From: JAICXG01 sp036825615
GTDB lineage: Bacteria; Verrucomicrobiota; Verrucomicrobiia; Chthoniobacterales; UBA10450
Assembly: GCA_036825615.1 (NCBI GenBank)
Contig: DAISXY010000011.1
Location: forward strand, 1 to 64,000
DNA: 64,000 bases
Direction of reading: 5' to 3'
Part shown: positions 1 through 7,786 of the stretch, one piece after another
Numbering within the stretch: position 1 is the first letter of the stretch
How the letters are laid out: the number at the start of each line of letters is the position of its first letter
Notes under the pieces: model-generated
The model's database searches: none
Told to the model about the DNA's origin: nothing
What the model saw: the letters and a program-made list of their open reading frames with translations, nothing else
Program-made: the position numbers and the translations under genes

Positions 1-32
1 GTGGGGGTGGGTGTCGGGGTCGGGGTGGGAGT
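1..32 (-). repeat. Short tandem repeat coding a Pro-Thr linker
   Basis: GT-rich hexamer-like repeats (gtgggg, gtcggg) encode alternating Pro-Thr on the minus strand at the end of the visible beta-helix protein. Such linkers commonly separate a surface domain from its anchor. The tract runs off the window edge. Confidence 0.6.
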
Positions 33-1271
33 TGGTGTCGGGCTGCACGGCGGCGGAGTCGGGGTTGAAGTCGGGTTGCCGGTTTCACCTTCGAACGCGC
101 CGATGTCGCTACTGTCGCCTCCACTGGCGTTCGGGATTCCCAGATTGTCGATTGGCCGAACGGATCCACGTTGATCGGTCGTCAAACCGAAGCTGTTACC
201 TTGATCGATAGCTGGACTGCCAGGAATTAACGCGTGAGTCTTCGTAAAACCTCCGTTGTTGGCAAGGGAACTCAGGCGAGGGTCGGCTACGCCCACTTGG
301 TTGCTGTTCACTCCATTGACCAAACCACCTGAACCACCTGTGCCAATGAGGTTAAACGCGCTATTCGGGTCGAGTGTCGTGAAAACGGCGAGAATATCGT
401 CGGGCGTATTTCCCCTCAAGTTTCCTGCCACAATACTGGAGCGGAGAAGAACCGGGACTTCGCAATAGAGCCCTCCACCGAGAAGCAGTCCGGAGTTACA
501 GTCACGATAGTTAGCAGTGATTGTACAGCTTGTGATCGCCACATTGCTGGTCACCGCCACCGTGTGTTGCGCCACACCAGCGCCTGGTCCCTTCGCGTAA
601 TTGCCGCCGATGGTGGAGTTATCAATGGTAACTGTCTCGCCGGAGACAAAAATGCCTCCTCCGCCGGCGCCCAAAGCCTGCGACGTACCTGGAACCGAGT
701 TGCCCGTAATTGCACATCGGGAAACGTGTAGAGCACTTCCGACACCACCCTCAAAATAAATACCGCCGCCGCCGAAGGTGGCTGCGTTTCCCGAGATCTC
801 GCAATCAGTCAGGGTTAGCAATGTAGAGCTGTAGATGCCACCGCCGTCAAAAGCGGAAAAGTTACCCGTGATCTTGCAGCGTGTAAGCGTGATGGAGGAA
901 CCCAGATATCCATGAATACCGCCTCCGAATCCATTAGCCACGCCATCCTTAATGGTTAGATCGACTAAGGTCAGACTACCTGAGTTCAGAAGTATGACTC
1001 TGGAGGAATGTAAGCCACTAATTGCGAGAACGTCTGCACCTGGTCCTTGAATCGCAACCGTCTTACCTATCGCCAGTTCTCCGCTCGTCAGGGCAATCGT
1101 TCCCACGACATGCGCAGCAAAATCGATCGTATCGCCGGCTGCGGCATCGGCGATTGCCTGCCGAAGTGAGCCTGCGCCCGAGTCATTGTTGTTCGTTACG
1201 GTAATCGTGGCGGCGTTTGCGAACGCGCAGGTGCAGACGCATCCGAGCAGGGTGGGCAGTAATTTTTTCAT
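1..1271 (-). CDS. Secreted right-handed beta-helix protein with choice-of-anchor-Q-like C-terminus (3' end outside window)
   Basis: I translated this by hand because the frame is open to the left window edge. It starts at MKKLLPTLLGC (an in-frame ATG lies two codons upstream, at 1277) with a signal peptide ending near AFANA. About 300 residues of glycine- and asparagine-rich beta-helix repeats follow, of the type GGGIYSS, GGGGIYFEGG, GGGGIFVSGE. Then comes the motif set LANNGGFTKTHAL, PGSPAID, TDQRG, DIGAFE, typical of the choice-of-anchor Q families of Verrucomicrobia and Planctomycetes. The last visible residues are a Pro-Thr repeat linker, so an anchor or further domain probably lies beyond the window. 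Expected location is the outer surface or extracellular. It is divergent from the ECF sigma gene 60-95 bp away, which suggests shared control. The substrate or partner is unknown. Confidence 0.8.
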   Translation of the reverse strand, partial: MKKLLPTLLGCVCTCAFANAATITVTNNNDSGAGSLRQAIADAAAGDTIDFAAHVVGTIALTSGELAIGKTVAIQGPGADVLAISGLHSSRVILLNSGSLTLVDLTIKDGVANGFGGGIHGYLGSSITLTRCKITGNFSAFDGGGIYSSTLLTLTDCEISGNAATFGGGGIYFEGGVGSALHVSRCAITGNSVPGTSQALGAGGGGIFVSGETVTIDNSTIGGNYAKGPGAGVAQHTVAVTSNVAITSCTITANYRDCNSGLLLGGGLYCEVPVLLRSSIVAGNLRGNTPDDILAVFTTLDPNSAFNLIGTGGSGGLVNGVNSNQVGVADPRLSSLANNGGFTKTHALIPGSPAIDQGNSFGLTTDQRGSVRPIDNLGIPNASGGDSSDIGAFEGETGNPTSTPTPPPCSPTPTPTPTPTPTP

Positions 1272-1366
1272 GAGCATGGTGCTTCCAGAGAGCAATGCGA
1301 AAAGGTCCGACCGAAAACGGACATTGAAATTTGGGCGGCGGTTTTGTTAGGATGGCCGGGAAAAGT

Positions 1367-1948
1367 ATGATCCCGCGACCCAAACAGGCGCACGACGTCA
1401 CCCAATTGCTGAAGAATTGGGAGGGCGGCGACCCCGAAGCCTCTGCCCGCCTCATGCCGTTGGTTTATGAAGAACTGCGGCGGCTGGCGCGGAGTTATCT
1501 CCAGCGCGAACGCGGCGATCACACCCTCCAGGCGACTGCGCTCGTGCACGAAGCGTATCTGCGGATGGTGGACGACAAGCGGACCACCTGGACAGATCGT
1601 GCTCACTTCTACGGGATCGCCGCCCGGGTAATGCGACGCATTTTGGTCGAGCACGCCAGGGCCCACAACGCGGCCAAACGTGGCGGCCTGGAACAAAGAC
1701 TCAGCCTCGACGAGGCCCGCGATTTGCCGACGACGAAGCCGGTTGACCTCGTCGCGCTGGACGGCGCGCTGGAAAATTTCGCTCGTGTCTATCCGCGCAA
1801 GAGCGAGGTGGTGGAGTTGAAGTTTTTTGGGGGTCTCGAGGCGAAAGAAATTTCGGAGGTGCTCCAGGTATCGGAAAAGACGGTTTTACGCGACTGGAGC
1901 TTTGCCAAGCTCTGGCTCTGCCGCGCGTTAAGTGAAAACGGGGCGTGA
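1367..1948 (+). CDS. ECF-type RNA polymerase sigma factor (TIGR02999-like)
   Basis: A protein of 193 residues when started at ATG 1367. That start aligns best with the paralogue at 7206; ATG 1352 or 1331 are in frame but would add an unmatched extension. Region 2 carries LMPLVYEELRRLA, HTLQATALVHEAYLR and FYGIAARVMRRILVEHAR. Region 4 carries VVELKFFGGLEAKEISEVL and the helix-turn-helix SEKTVLRDWSFAKLWL. This matches the ECF group found in acidobacteria and verrucomicrobia that is encoded beside Ser/Thr kinases rather than beside an anti-sigma factor. The kinase gene follows 79 bp downstream on the same strand, so the pair is probably co-transcribed and the kinase probably controls the sigma factor (inference from context). 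The beta-helix gene diverges from it. Confidence 0.88.
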   Translation: MIPRPKQAHDVTQLLKNWEGGDPEASARLMPLVYEELRRLARSYLQRERGDHTLQATALVHEAYLRMVDDKRTTWTDRAHFYGIAARVMRRILVEHARAHNAAKRGGLEQRLSLDEARDLPTTKPVDLVALDGALENFARVYPRKSEVVELKFFGGLEAKEISEVLQVSEKTVLRDWSFAKLWLCRALSENGA

Positions 1949-2027
1949 TCTGCCACGGGCGGAAGCGCGACCGCCCCGTTTTCCAGGCATGAAGCTTCTG
2001 GTGCTGCAGGAAGTCGCTGGCCCCTAG

Positions 2028-4547
2028 ATGCAATCTCATCACAACGAGCGTATCGCTGAGCTCGTAGAAGCGGCCCTCGAATGTTCGCCCGTGCAACGCG
2101 ACGAATTCCTCGCCGCAGCCTGCAATGGGGATGAGAATCTGCGCCGCGAGATCGAGTCACTTCTGCGTCAGGAAGACCCGGCGCGCGATTTCATTGAATA
2201 CGCAGCCTGCCAACAGGCTCCGGACGCGCTGCTGGACGCGACGGGCAAGCTGAGTCCAGGGCAACGATTCGAGAGTTACAAGATTGTTTCTCTGCTCGGC
2301 ATTGGGGGCATGGGAGAAGTTTATCTCGCCGAGGACACCGCATTCGGGCGCAAGGTGGCGATCAAGCTCGTTAAAGGCGGTTTCGAAACCGCTGCCTTCC
2401 TGCGTCATTTCCATAACGAAGAGCGCATCCTCGCCGGGCTGAATCATGCTAATATCGCGCATCTCTATGGCGGCGGAGTGACTCCCGAGGGCTTCCCTTA
2501 CTACGTAATGGAGTACGTCGAAGGGGAACGAATTGATGACTACTGCCGCAAACAGCGCCTAACTCTGGAACAACGACTGAGACTTTTCCGGGAAGTCTGC
2601 GGCGCCGTCGCCTACGCACATCAGCATTTGGTGATTCATCGCGACCTCAAGCCGGCCAACATCTGGGTCACTTCGTCGGGGGCGCCCAAGCTGCTCGACT
2701 TCGGGATCGCCAAACTGCTCGACCCGGAGACGGGGATCCTGAGTCAACAAACCACCACGATAGCGGCGCTCATGACACCCGATTACGCCAGCCCGGAGCA
2801 GGTGCTGGGAGAGAACATGACTACGGCGAGCGATGTCTACAGTCTCGGTGTTATTCTCTATGAGCTTTTAACTGGCCAACGTCCTTATCGGATCAAGACT
2901 CGGCGACCGGATGAAATGGTGCGCGCCATCACCACGCAGGACCCGGCGCGGCCGAGCACCGCGGTCAGCAATGCTCGGAGGCCGCGGACCGGAGGTCAGA
3001 AACCGCTTCGCGGCGACCTCGATAATATTGTCCTCAAAGCGCTACGCAAGGAACCGGAGCGGCGCTATTCTTCGGCGGCTGAACTGAGCGAGGACATTCG
3101 CCGCCACCTCGATGGCCTTCCAGTGATGGCGCGCAAAGACACTGCAACTTACCGCGCGGGCAAGTTTATCAGCCGCCATCGTCTCCCGGTTGCGGCTGCG
3201 GTCTTGCTCTTACTCAGCCTCTTCGGCGGCATTGTCGCTACCACCTGGCAGGCCCGAGTTGCGCGGCAGGAGCGTGATCGCGCCCGACTGGCTGCAGCCA
3301 AGGCCGAACGGATTAAGGCATTCCTGGGAGAAACGCTTGGGTCCGCCTCCCCGCTCAGCCAGGGACCAGACACCAAGGTTGTCGACGCCCTCGACGCTGC
3401 GAGCCAACGGGTTGAAACCGAACTGGTGAACGAACCCGAAGTCTTGATTGAAGTCGAGATAACGATTGGGGATACCTATTATCGGATCAGTCGCACGAGC
3501 GCGGCTGAAGCCGTGCTGCGCAAGGCGCTCGAGCGAGCGGGGAAGGTTCTAGGTGAAGAGCATGCTCTAACTGCTCGAGCCCGAAGCTACCTCGCCCAGG
3601 TGCTGCTGACGAAGGGCGACATTGACAATACCGAACCGCTCGTCCGGCAAGCGCTCGCCACGCAGCGCGTGCTCTATCCCGAGGGGCACCGTGATCTCTG
3701 TCGTACGCTCTTCGTTTCGGGTGCGGTGTTAAGTTGGAAAGGCATTCTGGCGGAGAGCGAAAAGATGCTGCGCGAAGCGCGGCAATGCTGTGAGCAATTC
3801 ATTGGCCGGCAATCCTACGAAATGACCGAAGTGCTCGACGCCCTCGCATTGGTCGTCGCGGCTCGTGGTGACCTTGCAGCCGCGGAAGCGTTGTATCAGC
3901 GCTCTCTGACGATCAGTAGAGAATTGCCTCGCGGTGAAGGACTGGCCCCCTTTACCTTCATGTCGCGTGGAATGAGTTACATGAACAGAGGTGACAACGA
4001 GGCCGCTCTGCGCGACTTCGAAAAAGCCTGCACTATTGCCCGAGCCTGGGGCAAAGACTCTTATCCCGTTGGCATGGCGCTCGCCATGATGGGATGGATT
4101 CATTTTGTCAGAGGTGAGTATGCCCAGACAATCGAACTAGACCGACAAGCCGAACCTATCCTGCGCACAACCATGGGTCCCGATGGGGATTCTTTTGTCG
4201 CGACCTTGATTACTTACTCCAGCGCCTTGGCGCGCAGCGGCCAGTTAGCAGAGGGCGAGCATTACAGCCGGGAAGCTCTTGAGCTATCGAAATCGAAAAT
4301 GCGGCGTGCTCAGGCCAAAGGCGCGCTCGGGGAATGCCTCGGCATGCAAAAGAAATATGTCGAAGCCGAACCGCTTCTGATCGAAAGTTATTACGAATTG
4401 AAAACTCTGGCCGGCCCCAGTCATAGCCGCACTGAGCTAGCGCGCGAGCGTTTGATTGCGCTTTACGAAAGTTCTGGCCAGCCCGGGAAGGCACAAGCAT
4501 ACCGCAGGGAAGCAGGCGGTCCGAGCGCAAAACGGCAACAAGATTGA
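2028..4547 (+). CDS. Membrane Ser/Thr protein kinase with TPR repeats (PknB-like)
   Basis: 839 residues. A stop codon (TAG) immediately precedes ATG 2028, which fixes the earliest start. Residues 1-80 form a helical region with the pattern REIESLLRQ, usual in such kinases. The kinase domain (about 84-365) has the glycine loop GIGGMGEVY (91-99), catalytic lysine 113, HRDLKPAN (204-211), DFG (224-226) and ASPEQ (254-258), so it should be active. A membrane helix lies at about 386-406, followed by a charged coiled coil and about 400 residues of TPRs, which are probably periplasmic. The kinase half faces the cytoplasm. It probably senses through the TPR half and acts on the sigma factor encoded just upstream. 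Its paralogue at 7787 has the same architecture. Confidence 0.9.
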   Translation: MQSHHNERIAELVEAALECSPVQRDEFLAAACNGDENLRREIESLLRQEDPARDFIEYAACQQAPDALLDATGKLSPGQRFESYKIVSLLGIGGMGEVYLAEDTAFGRKVAIKLVKGGFETAAFLRHFHNEERILAGLNHANIAHLYGGGVTPEGFPYYVMEYVEGERIDDYCRKQRLTLEQRLRLFREVCGAVAYAHQHLVIHRDLKPANIWVTSSGAPKLLDFGIAKLLDPETGILSQQTTTIAALMTPDYASPEQVLGENMTTASDVYSLGVILYELLTGQRPYRIKTRRPDEMVRAITTQDPARPSTAVSNARRPRTGGQKPLRGDLDNIVLKALRKEPERRYSSAAELSEDIRRHLDGLPVMARKDTATYRAGKFISRHRLPVAAAVLLLLSLFGGIVATTWQARVARQERDRARLAAAKAERIKAFLGETLGSASPLSQGPDTKVVDALDAASQRVETELVNEPEVLIEVEITIGDTYYRISRTSAAEAVLRKALERAGKVLGEEHALTARARSYLAQVLLTKGDIDNTEPLVRQALATQRVLYPEGHRDLCRTLFVSGAVLSWKGILAESEKMLREARQCCEQFIGRQSYEMTEVLDALALVVAARGDLAAAEALYQRSLTISRELPRGEGLAPFTFMSRGMSYMNRGDNEAALRDFEKACTIARAWGKDSYPVGMALAMMGWIHFVRGEYAQTIELDRQAEPILRTTMGPDGDSFVATLITYSSALARSGQLAEGEHYSREALELSKSKMRRAQAKGALGECLGMQKKYVEAEPLLIESYYELKTLAGPSHSRTELARERLIALYESSGQPGKAQAYRREAGGPSAKRQQD

Positions 4548-4651
4548 GGAGCGTGTCACAGGCATTGCTTTACGAAGGACATTCGGGGAGCCGGTTATTC
4601 GCACCTCCTGTTCCGAGAAGACCTGTGCGCAGTTGGAACCGCCGCTCCTTG

Positions 4652-4770
4652 TCACTTGATGACGCCGATCTCGGCGGCGAGAGATCCCTGGCCCACGCGG
4701 CTTCGTCGTGGCCTGTTCGGCCAGCCTCGAGCGGATGGAAAGAAGCGCACCCCTGCAGGAGCGCGCTTCC
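4652..4770 (-). pseudogene. Degraded 3' end of a pal (OmpA-family lipoprotein) gene
   Basis: On the minus strand one frame reads GHDEAAWA and a second reads AAEIGVIK followed by a stop at 4652-4654. Intact Pal at 10370 ends GHDEAAWAKNRRAEIGVVR. The two halves are separated by what looks like a two-base insertion, so this is a frameshifted remnant of the last 20-35 codons. Nothing convincing of the rest of pal remains upstream, where the beta-helix gene of the second unit ends at 4794. Position matters: it lies just after the first kinase gene, exactly as intact pal lies after the second. The rest of the 4548-4793 gap shows nothing else I can name. Confidence 0.7.
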
Positions 4771-4793
4771 CACATCGATTCAGCCCGCAGATG

Positions 4794-7100
4794 CTACGGC
4801 ACGGTATGAGTCTTGTTCTGTCGGACGATCCGCCCATCGTGCGGACCGACGATTCCGTTGAGATCAAGGTCCAAAACAAAGTTTGTATTATCCACCGCCT
4901 CATTCATGTGGGCGCGGAGAAGCGTGATATCTGGCCGATCCACCACCTGGTTCTGATTGGCATCGCCGAGCAGGGCACGGATGGCCACATCATTGTCGCC
5001 GGTCAACGGATCGCCACCGGTGCTCTCGATTCCACTCAAGGCAATCGTGACCACTGACTGGTCGACTATGCCGGTCAGATTGAGAGTTAGCTGATTACCT
5101 GAGATAGAGGCGCTGCTATAGGTGGCGTTCGTAATTGTAAACTCGTTGGCGCTAATCATCCCATCTGAGGCCACAACGTCGTCGCTGAAGGTGAAGATGA
5201 TCTGACTGGGTCCACCGCTGCGCGGCTCGACGGTTGCGTTTGAGGCCGGATCGAGCACGAGCGTCAGATCGAAGTTACCCGCGCTCCCATGACTCTTGCG
5301 CGAGACCGCGCTCGCCAGGGTTAAAGGATTACCGCCGCCGTTTTGGACCTCAAGACAGGCCGAAAACTCCGACGTGTTATTGGCGGGATCAGTGGCGGTC
5401 GCGGTAATCAGCTCGCCGGGCGAAGTTGCGCCTACCATGGCATTGATAGTGGCGCTGCAGTTAGAGTCAGTCGTTACATCGACCGACCCGAGATAACGCT
5501 CTCCTTCACCAAAGCCGGAAGCATCACAGGCGGGATTGGCAAAGAATTCGATGCGGTAGGTTGTGCTAGAAACGGAGTCGAGGCTGCCCTGGATTGTGGT
5601 GACACCGTCGCTGACGATCGCAGAAGATAACACAGGATAATTCTGTAACTCGTTGGATCCGCCGCCATCGGCGTCGCAGTCGTCGTTCGGGCTTACTCCG
5701 TCGCCGCCGCCGCCATCATCCAGGTCAATTCCAAGATCACTTGTAGTTGTCCCGTTATCGTGAAGCGAATTACCGAGAATCGGGTTAGAGCTGCTTGGAA
5801 AGACGAAGGCGAATGGCACACTCACGCCGTTCATCCCGTTAAAGGCGATCACGTTGCCCGCGCCCGGGGTTGTGCCTCCGACAACGTTGCCAAACGAAAG
5901 TATCTTGATGCCATTGAGGCCATTGCCTCGTGGCGTCGTTCCGTCGGCGGCCGTGCCGATCAGGTTGCCCTGAATGGTGTCGCCCGTACTGAAACTCGAG
6001 GAAATGCCATTGCCGCCATTGCTGGAGATGACGTTGCCTTCGCCGGGATTTGGGCCGCCAATGAGGAAGGCCGGGAGGTTGTTGCTTCTGAAGCTCAAGA
6101 CGACACCATCTTCAGAGTTACCTACTGCCGTCACACCGTCGCTCCCGATGCCAATATAGTTACCCTGGACAAGGTCATCACCGTCGCCGCCCCCGAGAGC
6201 AATGCCGTAGCCGGCGCCCGGATTATGGGGATCGGGATTTAAGTTGCCACTGAGAACGTTGCCTTCGCTTGGGTTGGGACCGCCAATCTGGTTTTGAGTG
6301 GGGCTGCCGTTGCGATCAATCGCAATTCCGCCGGCATTTGGAACCGCCGCGGTGCCATTACGATCGGTACCAATGTAATTGCCCATCACCTGAACGCCGC
6401 CGGCTTGTTGAAAAATCCCGACCCCATTGCCGGTGGCGTTTCCGCTCAGAATGTTCCGCTGCGCTGGACTTGCGCCACCTATCCGCGTGCCTGTTCCGGC
6501 GCCGAGACCGTGAATGCCAACCGCGTCCTTTCCGTTTGGAAGCGCGATTGTCCCCGTCGGATCAGTTCCGATAAAGCAACCCTCAACTACGGCTCTGCTA
6601 CTAGCTGCCCACACGCCATTACCTCGATCAGGGATGATGCTTCGATCGCTAAACCGATTGATCACCAGCCCGCGGACGGTGACGCTATCCACGATGATGT
6701 AGATACCGCTCGAAATTGCCCCAGTTCCATCAAGCTCGATCAACACCTTGGCATCGTCTCCAACCGTAAGCGTATTTTGGCTGGAGCCTGGCTGCGTATA
6801 ACCATCAATCGTCACGCTGTCCGTGATGGCTGGCATGTTGCCGGGCTGGATTGTGCAGACCGTACCAACACCCGCGACGCTATGACAGCCGGGATCGCTC
6901 GATGGAATATTGAAGGCGATCGTATCAAGGCCAACAGTGTTATTCGCGCTGTTGATCGCATCGACTAAGCTCCCGGGCCCATTCGGAGCGGTGTTTGTGA
7001 CGGTGAAGGTGGTTGTCGCTAGCAGGGGCCCAGGTTGGGGCAGGGCGAGCGCAAATAACGACAGTAATAGTGTGGTAATAGTCTTGTTTGTCGGGTTCAT
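4794..7100 (-). CDS. Secreted right-handed beta-helix protein with dockerin-like C-terminal repeats
   Basis: 768 residues from ATG 7100. This start is chosen over an in-frame ATG at 7151 because a strong ribosome site (GAGGAG, six bases upstream) precedes it and it opens a signal peptide (MNPTNKTITTLLLSLFALAL). The body holds many beta-helix repeats of the type GGPNPSEGNVLSGN, NYIGTDRNGTAAVPN and GNLIGTAADGTTP, usual in large secreted verrucomicrobial proteins. The C-terminal 60 residues carry a dockerin-like pair of calcium-loop segments (GDANQNQVVDRPDITLLR and LDLDLNGIVGPHDGRIV). It is secreted and probably surface bound. It is divergent from the second ECF sigma gene, repeating the arrangement at 1-2 kb, but its sequence differs from the first beta-helix protein. 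Confidence 0.82.
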   Translation of the reverse strand: MNPTNKTITTLLLSLFALALPQPGPLLATTTFTVTNTAPNGPGSLVDAINSANNTVGLDTIAFNIPSSDPGCHSVAGVGTVCTIQPGNMPAITDSVTIDGYTQPGSSQNTLTVGDDAKVLIELDGTGAISSGIYIIVDSVTVRGLVINRFSDRSIIPDRGNGVWAASSRAVVEGCFIGTDPTGTIALPNGKDAVGIHGLGAGTGTRIGGASPAQRNILSGNATGNGVGIFQQAGGVQVMGNYIGTDRNGTAAVPNAGGIAIDRNGSPTQNQIGGPNPSEGNVLSGNLNPDPHNPGAGYGIALGGGDGDDLVQGNYIGIGSDGVTAVGNSEDGVVLSFRSNNLPAFLIGGPNPGEGNVISSNGGNGISSSFSTGDTIQGNLIGTAADGTTPRGNGLNGIKILSFGNVVGGTTPGAGNVIAFNGMNGVSVPFAFVFPSSSNPILGNSLHDNGTTTSDLGIDLDDGGGGDGVSPNDDCDADGGGSNELQNYPVLSSAIVSDGVTTIQGSLDSVSSTTYRIEFFANPACDASGFGEGERYLGSVDVTTDSNCSATINAMVGATSPGELITATATDPANNTSEFSACLEVQNGGGNPLTLASAVSRKSHGSAGNFDLTLVLDPASNATVEPRSGGPSQIIFTFSDDVVASDGMISANEFTITNATYSSASISGNQLTLNLTGIVDQSVVTIALSGIESTGGDPLTGDNDVAIRALLGDANQNQVVDRPDITLLRAHMNEAVDNTNFVLDLDLNGIVGPHDGRIVRQNKTHTVP

Positions 7101-7205
7101 GTATTTCTCCTCTGCCGGGCTAATGCGCGATTGCGCGGCCAAAAATGCCACCGCCAGTCAAGAATTCTTTCGACGCAAAAGGCGCAAATTGCTAAGATCC
7201 GCCCC

Positions 7206-7784
7206 GTGACTGAATCGGATTCCCCAGGGGAAGTGACGCGCCTTCTGCAGACTTGGCGCGAGGGCGATCAAACCGCGCCCGAGCGACTCATGCCGCTGGT
7301 CTATGAGGAGCTCCGGGTTTTGGCCGCGCGCTATCTGCGGCGCGAACGTGACGGGCATACGCTGCAAGCCACCGCTCTTGTGCACGAGGTTTACCTGCGA
7401 CTGGTCGACCAGACCCGCGCGACCTGGAAAGATCGCGCCCATTTTGCCGGCGTCGCCGCGCGCTTGATGCGGCGGATTCTTGTTGACCACGCGCGCAACT
7501 GCAATCGGCAGAAGCGCGGGGGTAACTGGGAGAAGGTATATCTCGATGAAACGCGTGAGCTCGGCAGCGACACTGCGCCCGACCTGATCGCAGTCGATGA
7601 AGTCCTGCAGGAGTTTGCGCGCAGTTATCCCCGTGAAGGATCGGTCGTCGAAATGAAATTTTTCGCCGGGATGGAAGCGAAGGAGATTGCACAGGCGCTC
7701 AACATTTCCCTGCGCACCGTGATGCGCGATTGGAGTTTCGCGAAAGCGTGGCTCTCCCGCGAGCTGACTCAGACTCTGGCATAG
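7206..7784 (+). CDS. ECF-type RNA polymerase sigma factor (TIGR02999-like), second copy
   Basis: 192 residues from GTG 7206, chosen because it aligns with the start of the paralogue at 1367. An ATG at 7131 would add 25 residues unlike the family and would eat into the divergent promoter region. Region 2 shows LMPLVYEELRVLA, HTLQATALVHEVYLRL and FAGVAARLMRRILVDHAR. Region 4 shows VVEMKFFAGMEAKEIAQAL and SLRTVMRDWSFAKAWL. The stop at 7784 is two bases from the ATG of the kinase gene, so the two are very likely translationally coupled. That is tighter than in the first unit and supports the idea that kinase and sigma factor work as a pair. Confidence 0.88.
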   Translation: MTESDSPGEVTRLLQTWREGDQTAPERLMPLVYEELRVLAARYLRRERDGHTLQATALVHEVYLRLVDQTRATWKDRAHFAGVAARLMRRILVDHARNCNRQKRGGNWEKVYLDETRELGSDTAPDLIAVDEVLQEFARSYPREGSVVEMKFFAGMEAKEIAQALNISLRTVMRDWSFAKAWLSRELTQTLA

Positions 7785-7786
7785 CG

